Below, piece after piece: positions 8,100-16,805 of a stretch of DNA of 64,000 nucleotides (position 1 is its first letter; each line of letters begins with the position of its first letter). Origin of the DNA: Negativicutes bacterium (lineage in GTDB: Bacteria > Bacillota_C > Negativicutes > Sporomusales_B > JARLHX01); assembly GCA_031292035.1 (NCBI GenBank), contig JARLHX010000283.1, positions 52,387 through 116,386 of the forward strand, read 5' to 3'. The position numbers and the translations under genes were made by a program. The notes under the pieces are model-generated. The model was given only the letters and a program-made list of their open reading frames with translations, was not told where the DNA came from and ran no database searches.

Positions 8100-9386
8100 A
8101 TGGATAACTCCACGATTGTGGGAAGTATCAGGCGAAGAAAGTATTTGCACATTATTCTACCACTTTTTCTGGCCTCGGTAATTGCTTTTCTCGACCGGGT
8201 CAACGTGGCGTACGCAGCGTTGACAATGAACCAGGACATGGGATTTACTGCCCAGGTTTTCGGGATGGGTGCCGGAGTTTTCTTTCTGGGGTATATTCTT
8301 TTTGAAGTCCCGGGAGCACTTGTTGCCGCGAAATGGAGCCCGCGGGTATGGATCGCTCGGATCATGATCAGCTGGGGTATTGTGTGCGCGCTGATGGCGT
8401 TCATGCGGACCGAGACGGAATTTTACCTCTGCCGTTTTCTGCTGGGGGCGGCGGAGGCCAGCTTTTATCCGGTGGTGTACGCAGTCGTCATTCCCCGCTG
8501 GTTCAATACCGAGGAGCGCCCCAAGGCTATTTCCGTCATGCTGACTTCGATGCTGGTGGCGGCGATCATCGGTTCACCGCTGGCCGGGTGGCTGCTGGGA
8601 GTGCCGCTGTTCGGGCTGAAGGGCTGGCAGGTGCTCTTTTTCCTGGAGGCCATTCCGGCGGTAATTTTCGGGGTCATCCTGCTGTACTGGCTGGCTGACT
8701 GGCCGAAGGACGCCCATTGGCTGACGCCGGAGGAGAAGTCTCTGCTGGCGGAGCAATATGAGCAGGAAACTGCTCTGAAAAATTCGGCGAAAGCCTATAC
8801 ACTTTGGCAGGCGCTGAGTGATAAAGAGGTGCTCAAACTCTGCCTGATTTATTTCCTGTGGATTACCGGCTTTTGGGGCTTCAACTTTTGGATGCCCACT
8901 GTGCTCAAGTCGGTTTCCGGCTGGTCCAACGCCGCCATTGGCTGGGTGATCGTCATTCCCATGACCATTGCGCTGATCGGCTTTATTCTGGTCGGCAATT
9001 CGTCGTCGCGGACAGGTGAGAAGCGCTGGCATGTAGCTGTTCCACTGTTTCTTGGCGCTGTCGGGATAGGGCTGGGACCCTTTGTTACCGACCCGGTCAT
9101 GAGTCTGGTGCTGGTCTGTGTTAGTGCCATTGGTGTCTATGTGGGTATGGGGGTCTGGTGGACCTACCCTACTTCGTTCCTGTCCGGCACAGCAGCTGCC
9201 GGGGCTATCGGCCTGATCAACTCGGTAGGCAATACCGGCGGCTGGGTGGGGCCGTATCTGACCGGATTTATCAAGGATTTGACCGGTTCCTTCCAGTGGG
9301 CCTATGTCTATTTAGCGTTTTCGCTGACCCTGGCCGGTCTGCTGATACTTACCTTGCGAAAAAAGCTGCCGACAAGCAAGGGGTAG
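8100..9386 (+). CDS. MFS transporter, anion:cation symporter (ACS) type
   Basis: 428 aa with about 12 transmembrane segments. The N-terminal FLDRVNVAYAAL motif in TM1 and the RFLLGAAEASFYP segment in TM4 are typical of the ACS family (tartrate, phthalate, hexuronate, glucarate carriers). The start ATG has AGGAGG 11 bases upstream; alternatives in the other frame stop at once. It is monocistronic: a terminator precedes the region and another follows its stop. An inverted repeat about 130 bases upstream suggests substrate-dependent control. Likely imports an organic acid; the substrate is not evident. Confidence 0.85.
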   Translation: MDNSTIVGSIRRRKYLHIILPLFLASVIAFLDRVNVAYAALTMNQDMGFTAQVFGMGAGVFFLGYILFEVPGALVAAKWSPRVWIARIMISWGIVCALMAFMRTETEFYLCRFLLGAAEASFYPVVYAVVIPRWFNTEERPKAISVMLTSMLVAAIIGSPLAGWLLGVPLFGLKGWQVLFFLEAIPAVIFGVILLYWLADWPKDAHWLTPEEKSLLAEQYEQETALKNSAKAYTLWQALSDKEVLKLCLIYFLWITGFWGFNFWMPTVLKSVSGWSNAAIGWVIVIPMTIALIGFILVGNSSSRTGEKRWHVAVPLFLGAVGIGLGPFVTDPVMSLVLVCVSAIGVYVGMGVWWTYPTSFLSGTAAAGAIGLINSVGNTGGWVGPYLTGFIKDLTGSFQWAYVYLAFSLTLAGLLILTLRKKLPTSKG

Positions 9387-9437
9387 CGACTTTCACCGCT
9401 ATGGCGCAATTGATTATCATATCGGCAAAGAATAGAG

Positions 9438-9466
9438 ACCGGCAGCTAACTGGCTGCCGGTTTTTA
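9438..9466 (+). terminator. Rho-independent terminator after the MFS gene
   Basis: ACCGGCAGC pairs with GCTGCCGGT over 9 bp with a 6-base loop, followed by five T. Confidence 0.9.
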
Positions 9467-9575
9467 AGGTCTTATGATTCAGGTTTTTGACAAAATGGTA
9501 TAGAATAAAGAGGAAACCATTTGGAGGGGGCTGGCGGCTATCAACCTGAAACCGGTCGAGCTTGGCGACAAGCCG

Positions 9576-10430
9576 GTGTTTGACAGTTTTTTTCATAAAG
9601 ATCGCTACGAAAATTCCGAAGCGACCTTTACCTATTATTATATGTGGCGAAAGGCCGGCAATATCCGCTGGGGCATTGCAGCCGGCTGTCTGTGCATCCT
9701 GCTGGACTTTAGCGGTCGTCCCTTTGCATTTTCTCCTTTCGGGGTGGAAGAGGGCAAATTTCCCGAGGCGTTGGCCGCCATCGAGGACCACTTTCGCGTA
9801 ATTGGTAAACCGTTTTATATGCGAGGGATTACCGGGCAGACGCCGGATTTATTTGCGAGGTTTGCGCCGGATCGCTATGTGCTGAGTCCCAACCGGGAAA
9901 GCTTCGACTATCTGTATCGGGGCGATGATCTGCGTCAATTGGCTGGGCGCCGTTATGCCGGCAAGCGCAATCATATCCACGCTTTTATGAAAGAGTACTC
10001 TGATTATCGTTATCAGGCGATCGACGAGGTCAATTTACCGGACTGTATTGCCTATGCGGAGAAGTGGTTTGAACGGCACAAGGCTACGCGTTATCTTGCC
10101 GCCGAGCGCACCGCGACAATGGATATTTTGCAGCAGTTTCTCTTTTTGGGCCTCAAAGGGGCGGTGATTGAGGTTGACGGTAAAATTGAGGCTCTGACGC
10201 TTGGTGAGGCTCTCGGTCCGGATGTGGCGGTCATTCATACCGAGAAGGCCAATGCCGCCATGCGCGGGCTGTATCAGGTGATCAACCGGGATTTTTGCTG
10301 CCGGGAATGGGCCGACAAGGAGTACATCAACCGGGAGGAAGACATGGGGGTTGAGGGGCTTCGGACCGCCAAGCTTTCTTATTATCCCTGCCGGATGGTG
10401 GAAAAATATCAGGCGATAGACAATGAATAA
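9576..10430 (+). CDS. DUF2156 protein (phosphatidylglycerol lysyltransferase-like C-terminal domain)
   Basis: 284 aa from the GTG at 9576. The sequence resembles DUF2156 proteins, whose GNAT-like fold is also found in MprF/LPG synthase: an aromatic N-terminal segment (TFTYYYMWR), KRNHIHAF in the middle, and a C-terminal EYINREEDMGVEGLRTAKLSYYP segment typical of the family. No membrane helices, so it is a soluble single-domain version. The reading frame continues upstream (NLKPVELGDKPVF), which looks like genuine protein, but no ATG/GTG/TTG is available there; CTG at 9531 lies 4 bases after GGAGG and could be the true start. The stop codon lies inside a terminator stem. Confidence 0.75.
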   Translation: MFDSFFHKDRYENSEATFTYYYMWRKAGNIRWGIAAGCLCILLDFSGRPFAFSPFGVEEGKFPEALAAIEDHFRVIGKPFYMRGITGQTPDLFARFAPDRYVLSPNRESFDYLYRGDDLRQLAGRRYAGKRNHIHAFMKEYSDYRYQAIDEVNLPDCIAYAEKWFERHKATRYLAAERTATMDILQQFLFLGLKGAVIEVDGKIEALTLGEALGPDVAVIHTEKANAAMRGLYQVINRDFCCREWADKEYINREEDMGVEGLRTAKLSYYPCRMVEKYQAIDNE

Positions 10431-10453
10431 AGCGGCTGCGCCGCTTTATTTTG
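10426..10453. terminator. Bidirectional terminator overlapping two stop codons
   Basis: AATAAAGCGG and CCGCTTTATT form a perfect 10-bp stem with a 5-base loop. The left arm contains the TAA of the DUF2156 gene and the right arm contains the stop of the convergent MFS gene. Confidence 0.85.
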
Positions 10454-11729
10454 TCAGATGAAGTTCGCTGCTCAGCGGCAGCTCGGGGTCGAATCGCAGC
10501 CACAGCAGCGCACCGACCAATAAAAGTCCGCCGGATACCATAAAGGGATAGACCCAGGAACCGGTATACTGGACGATGGCCCCGAAGAGGAAGGGCGAAA
10601 CAATCGAACTGACACCGCCGCAGGCATTCATGGTTGCCGATACAGTACCGGCGTATTCGTGGCCGACGTCGAGGCAGGCCGTCCAGTATATCCCGATCGA
10701 CAATTCCAGACCGAACAGCGCGCCGGTCAGACAGAAGATCGACAGGGTCGGAGAATCGGTCAGGACACCGGGAAAGAGGAATAGGGCTGCGAGCAACAGC
10801 CCGGTCATGGCGACCGCGCGCCGCGCCAGCTTTAAGTTAGCGGTCCTGGCCATGATTTTATCCGAAATCCAGCCCCCGAGGACGCCGCCGATGCTGCCGA
10901 CCAAAAGGGGCAGGCTGGCGAAAAAGCCCATACCGAGGAAGCTGAAGCCCCGGGCTTCGACGAGGTAGGTGGGCAGCCAGGTGATGAAGATCCAAAAACA
11001 GTAGCAGTAGCAAAAGTAACTGGCTGACAAGGCCCACATGTTTTTGCTGACAAGCAGCCTGCCGATCGGCAGGACTGGAACTGTGCCGGAGGCGTAGTTG
11101 TCGTCGGTGATAAGGGTGAGTTCGGCCTGGTTTATGCTGCCCCATTTCGACTGATAGTCTTTCGGATTATCCCGGTACCAAACATACCAGCCTGCCGCCC
11201 AGACAAGTCCGACCAGGGCGCAGAGCAGGAAAGACAGCCGCCAGCCCCAGGCGACAATGAGCGGGGCGATGATCCAGGGGGTGACAGCGCCGCCGAAGCG
11301 GGCGGAGGCCTGGGTCAGACCCTGAAAGAAGCCCCGGTCGCCGACCGGAGTCCACTGAGCAAAGGCGAGGGTGGCGGTGGGGAAGGCGCCGGCTTGTCCG
11401 ATGCCGAAGAGGAAGCGGGCCGCAACGAGGGAGAAGAGGTTGGTAGCCAAGCCAGTCAGGCCGGTGATGATCGACCAGAAGGTCACCAGCCCTGTCAGGA
11501 CGGTGCGCGGTCCTAGGTTATCACCCAGCCGGCCGATCGGAATCTGCAGCAGAACATAACCAACAGAGAAGGCGGCAAACACTGCACCAAGTTCTAGTTT
11601 GTTGATATGGAACTCCTGCATGATCGCCGGGGCGGCCACCGAGATGTTGACCCGGTCGAGATAGGCGATGCAGCAGAGCAGACAGACCATGGCCAGAACG
11701 AGAAAACGGACGCGGGATGGTTTTTCCAT
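10446..11729 (-). CDS. MFS transporter, ACS (hexuronate/glucarate carrier-like) type
   Basis: 427 aa, about 12 transmembrane helices. TM1 carries IAYLDRVNISVAAPAI and the loop 2-3 reads GRLGDNLGPR; the FLFGIGQAGAFPTATLAF segment in TM4 is typical of the ExuT/GudP/GarP branch of the ACS family. ATG start with AAAGG about 11 bases upstream. A good minus-strand promoter lies upstream. It is monocistronic and convergent with the DUF2156 gene. A sugar acid is a reasonable substrate guess given the hexuronate genes elsewhere in the window, but it is not linked to them. Confidence 0.85.
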   Translation of the reverse strand: MEKPSRVRFLVLAMVCLLCCIAYLDRVNISVAAPAIMQEFHINKLELGAVFAAFSVGYVLLQIPIGRLGDNLGPRTVLTGLVTFWSIITGLTGLATNLFSLVAARFLFGIGQAGAFPTATLAFAQWTPVGDRGFFQGLTQASARFGGAVTPWIIAPLIVAWGWRLSFLLCALVGLVWAAGWYVWYRDNPKDYQSKWGSINQAELTLITDDNYASGTVPVLPIGRLLVSKNMWALSASYFCYCYCFWIFITWLPTYLVEARGFSFLGMGFFASLPLLVGSIGGVLGGWISDKIMARTANLKLARRAVAMTGLLLAALFLFPGVLTDSPTLSIFCLTGALFGLELSIGIYWTACLDVGHEYAGTVSATMNACGGVSSIVSPFLFGAIVQYTGSWVYPFMVSGGLLLVGALLWLRFDPELPLSSELHLTK

Positions 11730-11773
11730 AGGCTAAACGCCTTTCCGGTCTGAATATGTCGAGCAATATTCTT

Positions 11774-11802
11774 ATTATAATTCACACCTAGGCACTCGAC
11801 AA
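11774..11802 (-). promoter_or_regulatory. Sigma-A type promoter for the MFS gene at 10446-11729
   Basis: On the minus strand TTGTCG, a 17-base spacer and TATAAT. A GTCGAG/CTCGAC inverted pair brackets the core (about 11757-11762 and 11795-11800) and could be an operator. Confidence 0.6.
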
Positions 11803-11966
11803 CGGAAAGATGCCAGACCTTATCGCTGATAGGAAAAATATTTGTTTTGATTTAAAAGGATGTAGCGGTTTTTGTCAGAATATATTCAATGTATGCCGTG
11901 AGTCCAGGATCATTCAGATATTGTTTTTCACAAACCAGCCGCCTTGTCGGAAAGGGAGGGACTGCC

Positions 11967-12305
11967 ATGGGAGATACAATCACAGTTGTCGACAACTGTG
12001 TGATTGTAAACCTCAAGGGAAGGTTATACTCAGAGAACGTCTCCGGGCTGCAGCAAAAGTTGAATGACTATCTGGAACAGGAATATGGGACCTTTATTTT
12101 CGACATGACCGAGTTGGAATATATCGGAAGTGGCGGACTCGGGGTCTTAATCGCCACCAATAAACGGGTATTGCCACTGGGAGGCAGCGTCACTCTGGTC
12201 GGATTGCAAGGAATAGTGAAAGAGTTATTTGAGATTACGAGGCTTGACACGATCTTCACCATGCGATCTTCGCTGGAAGACTGGCAGCTTGGCCAGAGGA
12301 ACTAA
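11967..12305 (+). CDS. STAS-domain anti-sigma factor antagonist
   Basis: 112 aa, a single STAS domain like SpoIIAA/RsbV. The phosphorylation loop reads YIGSGGLGVL (serine about residue 58) in place of the usual DSSGLGVL. ATG at 11967 with AAGGGAGGG upstream. In this family the unphosphorylated protein binds a serine-kinase anti-sigma factor, and a PP2C phosphatase resets it. The convergent gene 12549-14594 carries exactly such a phosphatase and an RsbW-like kinase domain, so the two probably form one switch. The downstream target (sigma factor or other output) is not in the window. Confidence 0.85.
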   Translation: MGDTITVVDNCVIVNLKGRLYSENVSGLQQKLNDYLEQEYGTFIFDMTELEYIGSGGLGVLIATNKRVLPLGGSVTLVGLQGIVKELFEITRLDTIFTMRSSLEDWQLGQRN

Positions 12306-12310
12306 AAACA

Positions 12311-12342
12311 AAAAGCCGAGGGTCGATGACTCTCGGCTTTTC
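12311..12342 (+). terminator. Rho-independent terminator after the STAS gene
   Basis: AAAAGCCGAG pairs with CTCGGCTTTT around an 11-base loop; the T-rich right arm ends the signal. Confidence 0.75.
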
Positions 12343-12489
12343 ATATGTGACGCGCCCGTTCCAGCTATAACAAGCTGATGCGCCACGCCACTCATACTAT
12401 ATGTTCCCGATAGATGAAAAATTCCTCGGAAGAGGATAAAAGATTTTGCGTCAACCAAGGATGGAGGACCACCGACTACGAATGTTAAT

Positions 12490-12520
12490 GAAAGGATGAG
12501 ATGGTGGATCTCATCCTTTC
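12490..12520 (-). terminator. Hairpin downstream of the sensor phosphatase gene
   Basis: A perfect 13-bp stem (GAAAGGATGAGAT with its complement) around GGTGG. Read on the minus strand it follows the stop of the 12549-14594 gene, but no good T-run follows on that side, so terminator function is moderate. Confidence 0.5.
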
Positions 12521-12548
12521 ATTTTGGTTTATGGTCTTTTACGATTGG

Positions 12549-14594
12549 CTACAGGCGTTTAGCCAATAACACTTCGTTACCGCTTCTGTTATACCTCACA
12601 GTGTCAAAACTATAGAGCATGATTCTGATGCCGCGGCCATTCTCATTGAAAAGGCATTCTCTTTCATCTCCGACAAGTTCGGCTGCGGCTATTCGTTTCT
12701 GCCAGTCAAATCCCGGCCCCCCATCTTTCACTCTGACCACCAGCCGCCTGCCCAGCAGCCTGATCCGCACGGTGACCGGACCTTCGGAGTCGACCGCTTT
12801 CACGGCGTTATTGACGGCTTCATTAATGCCGACTTCGAGCATTCCCGGCTGGCCGGTCAGAGATAGCAGCTGATTTCTTATTTCGTCTCTCACCGGCCCT
12901 AGTTCGGCCGTTCCGGTAAAAGTACAGGAGTACGGATGCTTGGTGGGGCGGCGCAGAATACGGACGCCGATGGCCGAGCAATCATCCCAACGATCGGGTG
13001 AGGTGCTAAGGGCTTCCAACCACCGCATGCTTTTGGTGAAGCCCTTGGGGATATCCTCGACTTTCACCTGGTCAGTCAGTCCGTCGGAGGCAAAGAAGAA
13101 ATAATCTCCTGCGGCAAACGGGATGACGGCTGTCCCGAAATCGGGATGGGCAGCCACTCCTACCAGGCTCCCCCGGATGGCGATGACGCGGGTCTCGCCA
13201 CCAGTATTCGCGATGACGTGATTGATGCCGCCGGTGAGCATTGTCAGTTCCCCTGCTGCAAAATCAAATTCAAACAGCAGCACGGCGGCAAAACTTTCCT
13301 CGGTGAAGTAAGGAGAAATTTTTTCGTTTAGGGTTTGCAGCATTTGCGGGCCAAAAGTGTCTTCAGAAGTCATTTGTTCGTTGAGCAGGGCGTTTAATGC
13401 AGAGGTTTGCAGGGCGGTGGCCAGTCCGTGTCCCAGAACGTCCACTATAAAACCCCTGAGCTTGTTGTTTAGCCAATTTGTTCCCCAGAAGTCGCCGCTT
13501 AATTGATCATATGGTTCGAAAATAGTCGCGATCTCCACCCGGTCATCCACTTTCGGATGAGGCAGCAATGCCTTTTGAATCTTGCCGGCAATGACTATGT
13601 TCTCCTTCAGTTGCTCCTGCAATTTGACGCGGCTTTGGTATTCTTTATTCCTTCTCCGGATCGATCCGGTCAGGAGAAAGGAGTAAAGCACCAGCAGGAA
13701 ATTGGCGGCTAAAAGCAGCAGCATCTTACTGTTGCGGTGATTGTAATAATCGGTCAACGCAGCCTTCTCATCCATACCAACATCGACAATCAAGGGATAA
13801 TCGGCCATTTTTCGATAGGCGATAAAGCGGCGAGACTGGTCTACCACCGTTTTCGTATTGAAAACCCCCTCGCTTGCCTGAGAGGCGTAGCGGAAGAGGG
13901 GGGCGTCGGGCGGCATGACCTGGCCGATTTCGGCATAAGTGCCGATGCGCCGGATGCGGACGACGCCATCAGCGGTTCCTACTACCGAAATAATCGTCGA
14001 TTCAGGCAGATGCATGCTTTCGTAAAAGTTGGAGAAATAGCTGGGGTCCACTGTGACCACAACCACCCCGCCGAAAGAACCGTCGGGATTACTGAGCTTT
14101 CGGCTAAGGGTAAAGGCAGGTTTACCAAGCAATTTTCCGATGATAGGCTTGCCGATATAGAGGCCACTTTGGCTGTTGGCCTGATGATACTGGAAATAAT
14201 CCCTGTCAGCGGCACTGAATCGAGCCTCTCCAAGAGTAGTAGCGACGAGGTCACCCTGCTGGTCGAAAATGGACATCGAAAGGGAAAACTGCTTGTTGGA
14301 TACGGTTCGCAACAGGGGCGCCAGTTCTTCGAGCTGCTTTTGACCTGTTTCATAGCGCGACTTGATGAAAAGCAGTTCGCCGTCCAGTTGGGACAGACTG
14401 AGCCGGATATGCTCGTCAAGCGCCCTGGTGAGGGTGCTGATATTGTGATAGACATGCCGTGTTTCAACCTCGAGCTCGTATCTGTCCTCGCGGGCCGACC
14501 ACCACCAAAAAAAAGCCGTTATAAAGGCGGTAAAGAGCCATACCCATATTACCAGCTTTTCCGGGAAGTGTCGTAATCGAAATAGCTGTTTCAC
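12549..14594 (-). CDS. Membrane sensor with PP2C phosphatase and RsbW-like kinase domains
   Basis: 681 aa. Order: short N-terminus and TM helix (about 14-32), extracellular dCache-type sensor (about 40-280, with the DRDYFQYH and GKPIIGK segments common in such sensors), second TM (about 288-310), SpoIIE/RsbU-type PP2C phosphatase (metal-binding SGDFWG, VDVLGHG, ASDGLTD, DDCSAIG), then a C-terminal GHKL ATPase of RsbW type (GINEAVNNAVKA, VKDGGPGFDW, GRGIRIM). Having phosphatase and kinase in one chain is notable: it could set the phosphorylation state of a STAS antagonist in both directions. The STAS gene 244 bases away, convergent, is the obvious partner. The ligand is unknown. Confidence 0.88.
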   Translation of the reverse strand: MKQLFRLRHFPEKLVIWVWLFTAFITAFFWWWSAREDRYELEVETRHVYHNISTLTRALDEHIRLSLSQLDGELLFIKSRYETGQKQLEELAPLLRTVSNKQFSLSMSIFDQQGDLVATTLGEARFSAADRDYFQYHQANSQSGLYIGKPIIGKLLGKPAFTLSRKLSNPDGSFGGVVVVTVDPSYFSNFYESMHLPESTIISVVGTADGVVRIRRIGTYAEIGQVMPPDAPLFRYASQASEGVFNTKTVVDQSRRFIAYRKMADYPLIVDVGMDEKAALTDYYNHRNSKMLLLLAANFLLVLYSFLLTGSIRRRNKEYQSRVKLQEQLKENIVIAGKIQKALLPHPKVDDRVEIATIFEPYDQLSGDFWGTNWLNNKLRGFIVDVLGHGLATALQTSALNALLNEQMTSEDTFGPQMLQTLNEKISPYFTEESFAAVLLFEFDFAAGELTMLTGGINHVIANTGGETRVIAIRGSLVGVAAHPDFGTAVIPFAAGDYFFFASDGLTDQVKVEDIPKGFTKSMRWLEALSTSPDRWDDCSAIGVRILRRPTKHPYSCTFTGTAELGPVRDEIRNQLLSLTGQPGMLEVGINEAVNNAVKAVDSEGPVTVRIRLLGRRLVVRVKDGGPGFDWQKRIAAAELVGDERECLFNENGRGIRIMLYSFDTVRYNRSGNEVLLAKRL

Positions 14595-14696
14595 AAATCA
14601 CCTTTTAGTCGATTTTTGTCTTATATTAGCAAATTATACAAAAAGCGCTCAAAACCCTCTTTGATGTGGCCGCTTTCAGTATTTTTTTTGTAAACG

Positions 14697-14738
14697 AAAT
14701 AGGAAATAGGCGAGGTTCACCTCGCCTATTTCCTATTT
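14697..14738 (-). terminator. Long hairpin downstream of the LPP20-like gene
   Basis: A near-perfect inverted repeat of about 18-20 bp per arm (AAATAGGAAATAGGCGAGG with its complement) and a tiny loop. It follows the stop of the minus-strand gene 14774-15667. No strong T-run follows on the minus strand. Confidence 0.55.
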
Positions 14739-14773
14739 AATGGGTATGCAGCAAATCGCTAAGATTTTCGCGG

Positions 14774-15667
14774 CTATTGTTCGAAGACGACCGCGGTTTT
14801 GGCGAAGAAGCCGGCCTGGATGTTGGCGGTCAGGATTAGGTCGGCGTCGGCCTGGCTGATGACGACATTGGCGTTAAAGTCCTGCAGCCGGATGGCTTTG
14901 ACGATGATGGGGTAGGCGCCGGCGCGGGAGCGGCCGGTGGTGGCGGCGTCGATGAGTTCGGGTGACGCTGCGTAGTCAACCATGCCGTAACGGACCACAT
15001 TGTCGGGATTGATGTACATGTTGCCATAGACGATGCGGCCAGCTTCGTCGTAGATCCGGGGCGACATGACTCGTTCAAGGCCCAGTCCCCTGGCGTCCAC
15101 CACCACACCGGTGTACATCGGCAGGGTTGCCGGTGGCCGGTAATTTGGCGTGGGGACCGGCGGGGGCACGATCTGGGCGGGCTGCATTTTATCCTGGATA
15201 GCGGCTGCCACGCTGTTGGCGCCAAAGAGACTGATCTGCATGGTTACCTGATAAGAACCGTCCGGTTGGGGCTGCTCGTCTACGATGCGCGCTCCCTGGA
15301 CCAGGCCGGATATTTTGGTGCGGACTACGTCGCTGGTTACTTCAAAGTTGCGGACGGTGGTCTCGCCTTCTACCCGGACGCCGCCGATGAGTTCGGTCAG
15401 ATTGCGGTAGGCGTCAACGACGGCTGCGCGCCGGGCCATGGCGTTGGCCTGGGCCTGACTGCTGGCCTGGGCGGGCGGAACGCCGGTGCCGATGGCTTGA
15501 ATGACTCCCTGGTCCCAGTTGACTGCACCCTTAATTTCGCTCACCGGGGTGTTGCCGCCGGGATTGACGGTGATGTTGACGTTGGTTTCCGCTGCGGCGC
15601 TGGTCAGCGGCAGGGTCAGCAGGGCGACGATGGTGAGGATGGCAAGAGTTCCAGGCATTTTTGACAA
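14774..15667 (-). CDS. Exported LPP20-like protein, 297 aa
   Basis: Start taken as TTG at 15667, 6 bases after GAGGTG; the GTG at 15676 lies on top of the ribosome site. A signal peptide (hydrophobic LAILTIVALLTLPLTSA, cleavage near SAAAE) is clear. The segment QAQANAMARRAAVVDAYRNLTELI is the hallmark of the LPP20/FlgT N-terminal fold, a module of envelope and flagellar-associated proteins. A proline-rich linker (PPPVPTPNYRPP) leads to a C-terminal domain that I do not recognise. It follows a second exported protein with a similar domain by 18 bases, so they are one operon and probably act together at the cell surface. Confidence 0.72.
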   Translation of the reverse strand: MSKMPGTLAILTIVALLTLPLTSAAAETNVNITVNPGGNTPVSEIKGAVNWDQGVIQAIGTGVPPAQASSQAQANAMARRAAVVDAYRNLTELIGGVRVEGETTVRNFEVTSDVVRTKISGLVQGARIVDEQPQPDGSYQVTMQISLFGANSVAAAIQDKMQPAQIVPPPVPTPNYRPPATLPMYTGVVVDARGLGLERVMSPRIYDEAGRIVYGNMYINPDNVVRYGMVDYAASPELIDAATTGRSRAGAYPIIVKAIRLQDFNANVVISQADADLILTANIQAGFFAKTAVVFEQ

Positions 15668-15685
15668 TGAGTCCACCTCTTTCGC

Positions 15686-16606
15686 TTAGTATAACCAGGA
15701 TCGCAGCTCCCGGAGCCGGTGTCTGGCACGGTTGACATAGACCTCTTGCTGGGGTGGGGCGCATTGGATATAGGTGTGATAAGCTTGAACGGCTGCTTGC
15801 CGGCGGCCGAGCCGTTCATAGGCGTAGCCTTTGGCGTAGTAGGCAAAGGCCAGGGAGGGATCGACTGCGGTGGCGGTGTTAAAGTCGGCGATAGCTGCTT
15901 CATACTGGCCGGTCATGACATAGGCGTGGCCGCGATTGAGATAGGCCCGTCCTTTGTTGGGGCCAAAAGAAACGGCTTGGCTGAAGGATTCGATGGCCTG
16001 ATAATAATCGCGGGCCGCCAATTGGCTGTTGCCGCGTTCAAACCAGGAACTGGCCTGAAAGATGGTTTCGCTTGCTGTGATCTGACTGCGGATACGACCC
16101 TTTTCCTTGTCGTCATTGGTTTGCTGGAGCTGTTGTTTTAGCTGGGCAATCTCCTGTTGGCTCTTGCTGTAGTCTTCCTGCAGCTTTTTATAGTCTTCAA
16201 CTGTCGTTTTTTCTTTGACTTTTGCGGCCATGTCTTCGATCTTGTCTAAAGAGACTAGGGCTCTGATCTTGACCCAAAAGTTGATGTTGCTGCCGGAGAC
16301 GGTGCGCTGCTTGTCCAATACGGTGACTTCCATAATCCCGGAGGAGATGACCTGGATTTCGTCGGCGGTCAGCTGGTAGTTGAGGGTTTTCGAATAGCTT
16401 TCCACATAGGTGCCTGCTTGTTCGACCGCTTGTCGTTTGGCCTGCAGCAGGGCGCGTTCTTCGGCGACGGTGGGTGTCTCGCCGTCACCCATGCAGTATG
16501 TACCTTCAGCGATAATTTCTTTTACTTCGGCGGCGAAGGCTGGTCCCGACAGCGTCAGAAGTGCCATCGTCGCCAGCAGGCAGATCAATAAAATATTGCG
16601 TCGCAA
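15686..16606 (-). CDS. Exported protein with FlgT-like N-domain, coiled coil and TPR repeats, 306 aa
   Basis: TTG at 16606 with AAGGAGG 7 bases upstream is the best start; a longer frame from 16636 would place the ribosome site inside the gene. The signal peptide ends near GPAFAAE. Residues about 50-125 carry the EERALLQAKRQAVEQAGTYV motif like that of the next gene; about 130-180 is a coiled coil rich in K, Q and E; the C-terminal third holds about three tetratricopeptide repeats (ASSWFERGNSQLAARDYYQA, GRAYLNRGHAYVMTGQYEAA, AFAYYAKGYAYERLGRRQAA). A periplasmic scaffold role is likely. First gene of a two-gene operon. Confidence 0.78.
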   Translation of the reverse strand: MRRNILLICLLATMALLTLSGPAFAAEVKEIIAEGTYCMGDGETPTVAEERALLQAKRQAVEQAGTYVESYSKTLNYQLTADEIQVISSGIMEVTVLDKQRTVSGSNINFWVKIRALVSLDKIEDMAAKVKEKTTVEDYKKLQEDYSKSQQEIAQLKQQLQQTNDDKEKGRIRSQITASETIFQASSWFERGNSQLAARDYYQAIESFSQAVSFGPNKGRAYLNRGHAYVMTGQYEAAIADFNTATAVDPSLAFAYYAKGYAYERLGRRQAAVQAYHTYIQCAPPQQEVYVNRARHRLRELRSWLY

Positions 16607-16755
16607 ATCGATTGCCTCCTTACGGAATATCTGCACTGTGTTTTCAAAATCAGGACCACCACTTGTACTAATTTTACTCTAACCCTAAAATGTGACAGAA
16701 ATATGACAGAATCCGGTATTCGCCGACCCGGATTGGCTGGTCGTTTTGTTTCAAG

Positions 16756-16784
16756 TTTACAACACTGGGAAAATCGGTTAGAAT
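16756..16784 (+). promoter_or_regulatory. Sigma-A type promoter of the thiamin salvage cluster
   Basis: TTTACA, a 17-base spacer, TAGAAT, placed about 20 bases before the TPP riboswitch begins. Confidence 0.65.
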
Positions 16785-16805
16785 GAGGCTAATAGAATAT
16801 CGGTT

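Noticed and set aside
13737..14576. Plus-strand frame of 279 codons inside the sensor phosphatase gene
   Set aside because: Antisense shadow of a protein with intact phosphatase and kinase motifs; no ribosome site.
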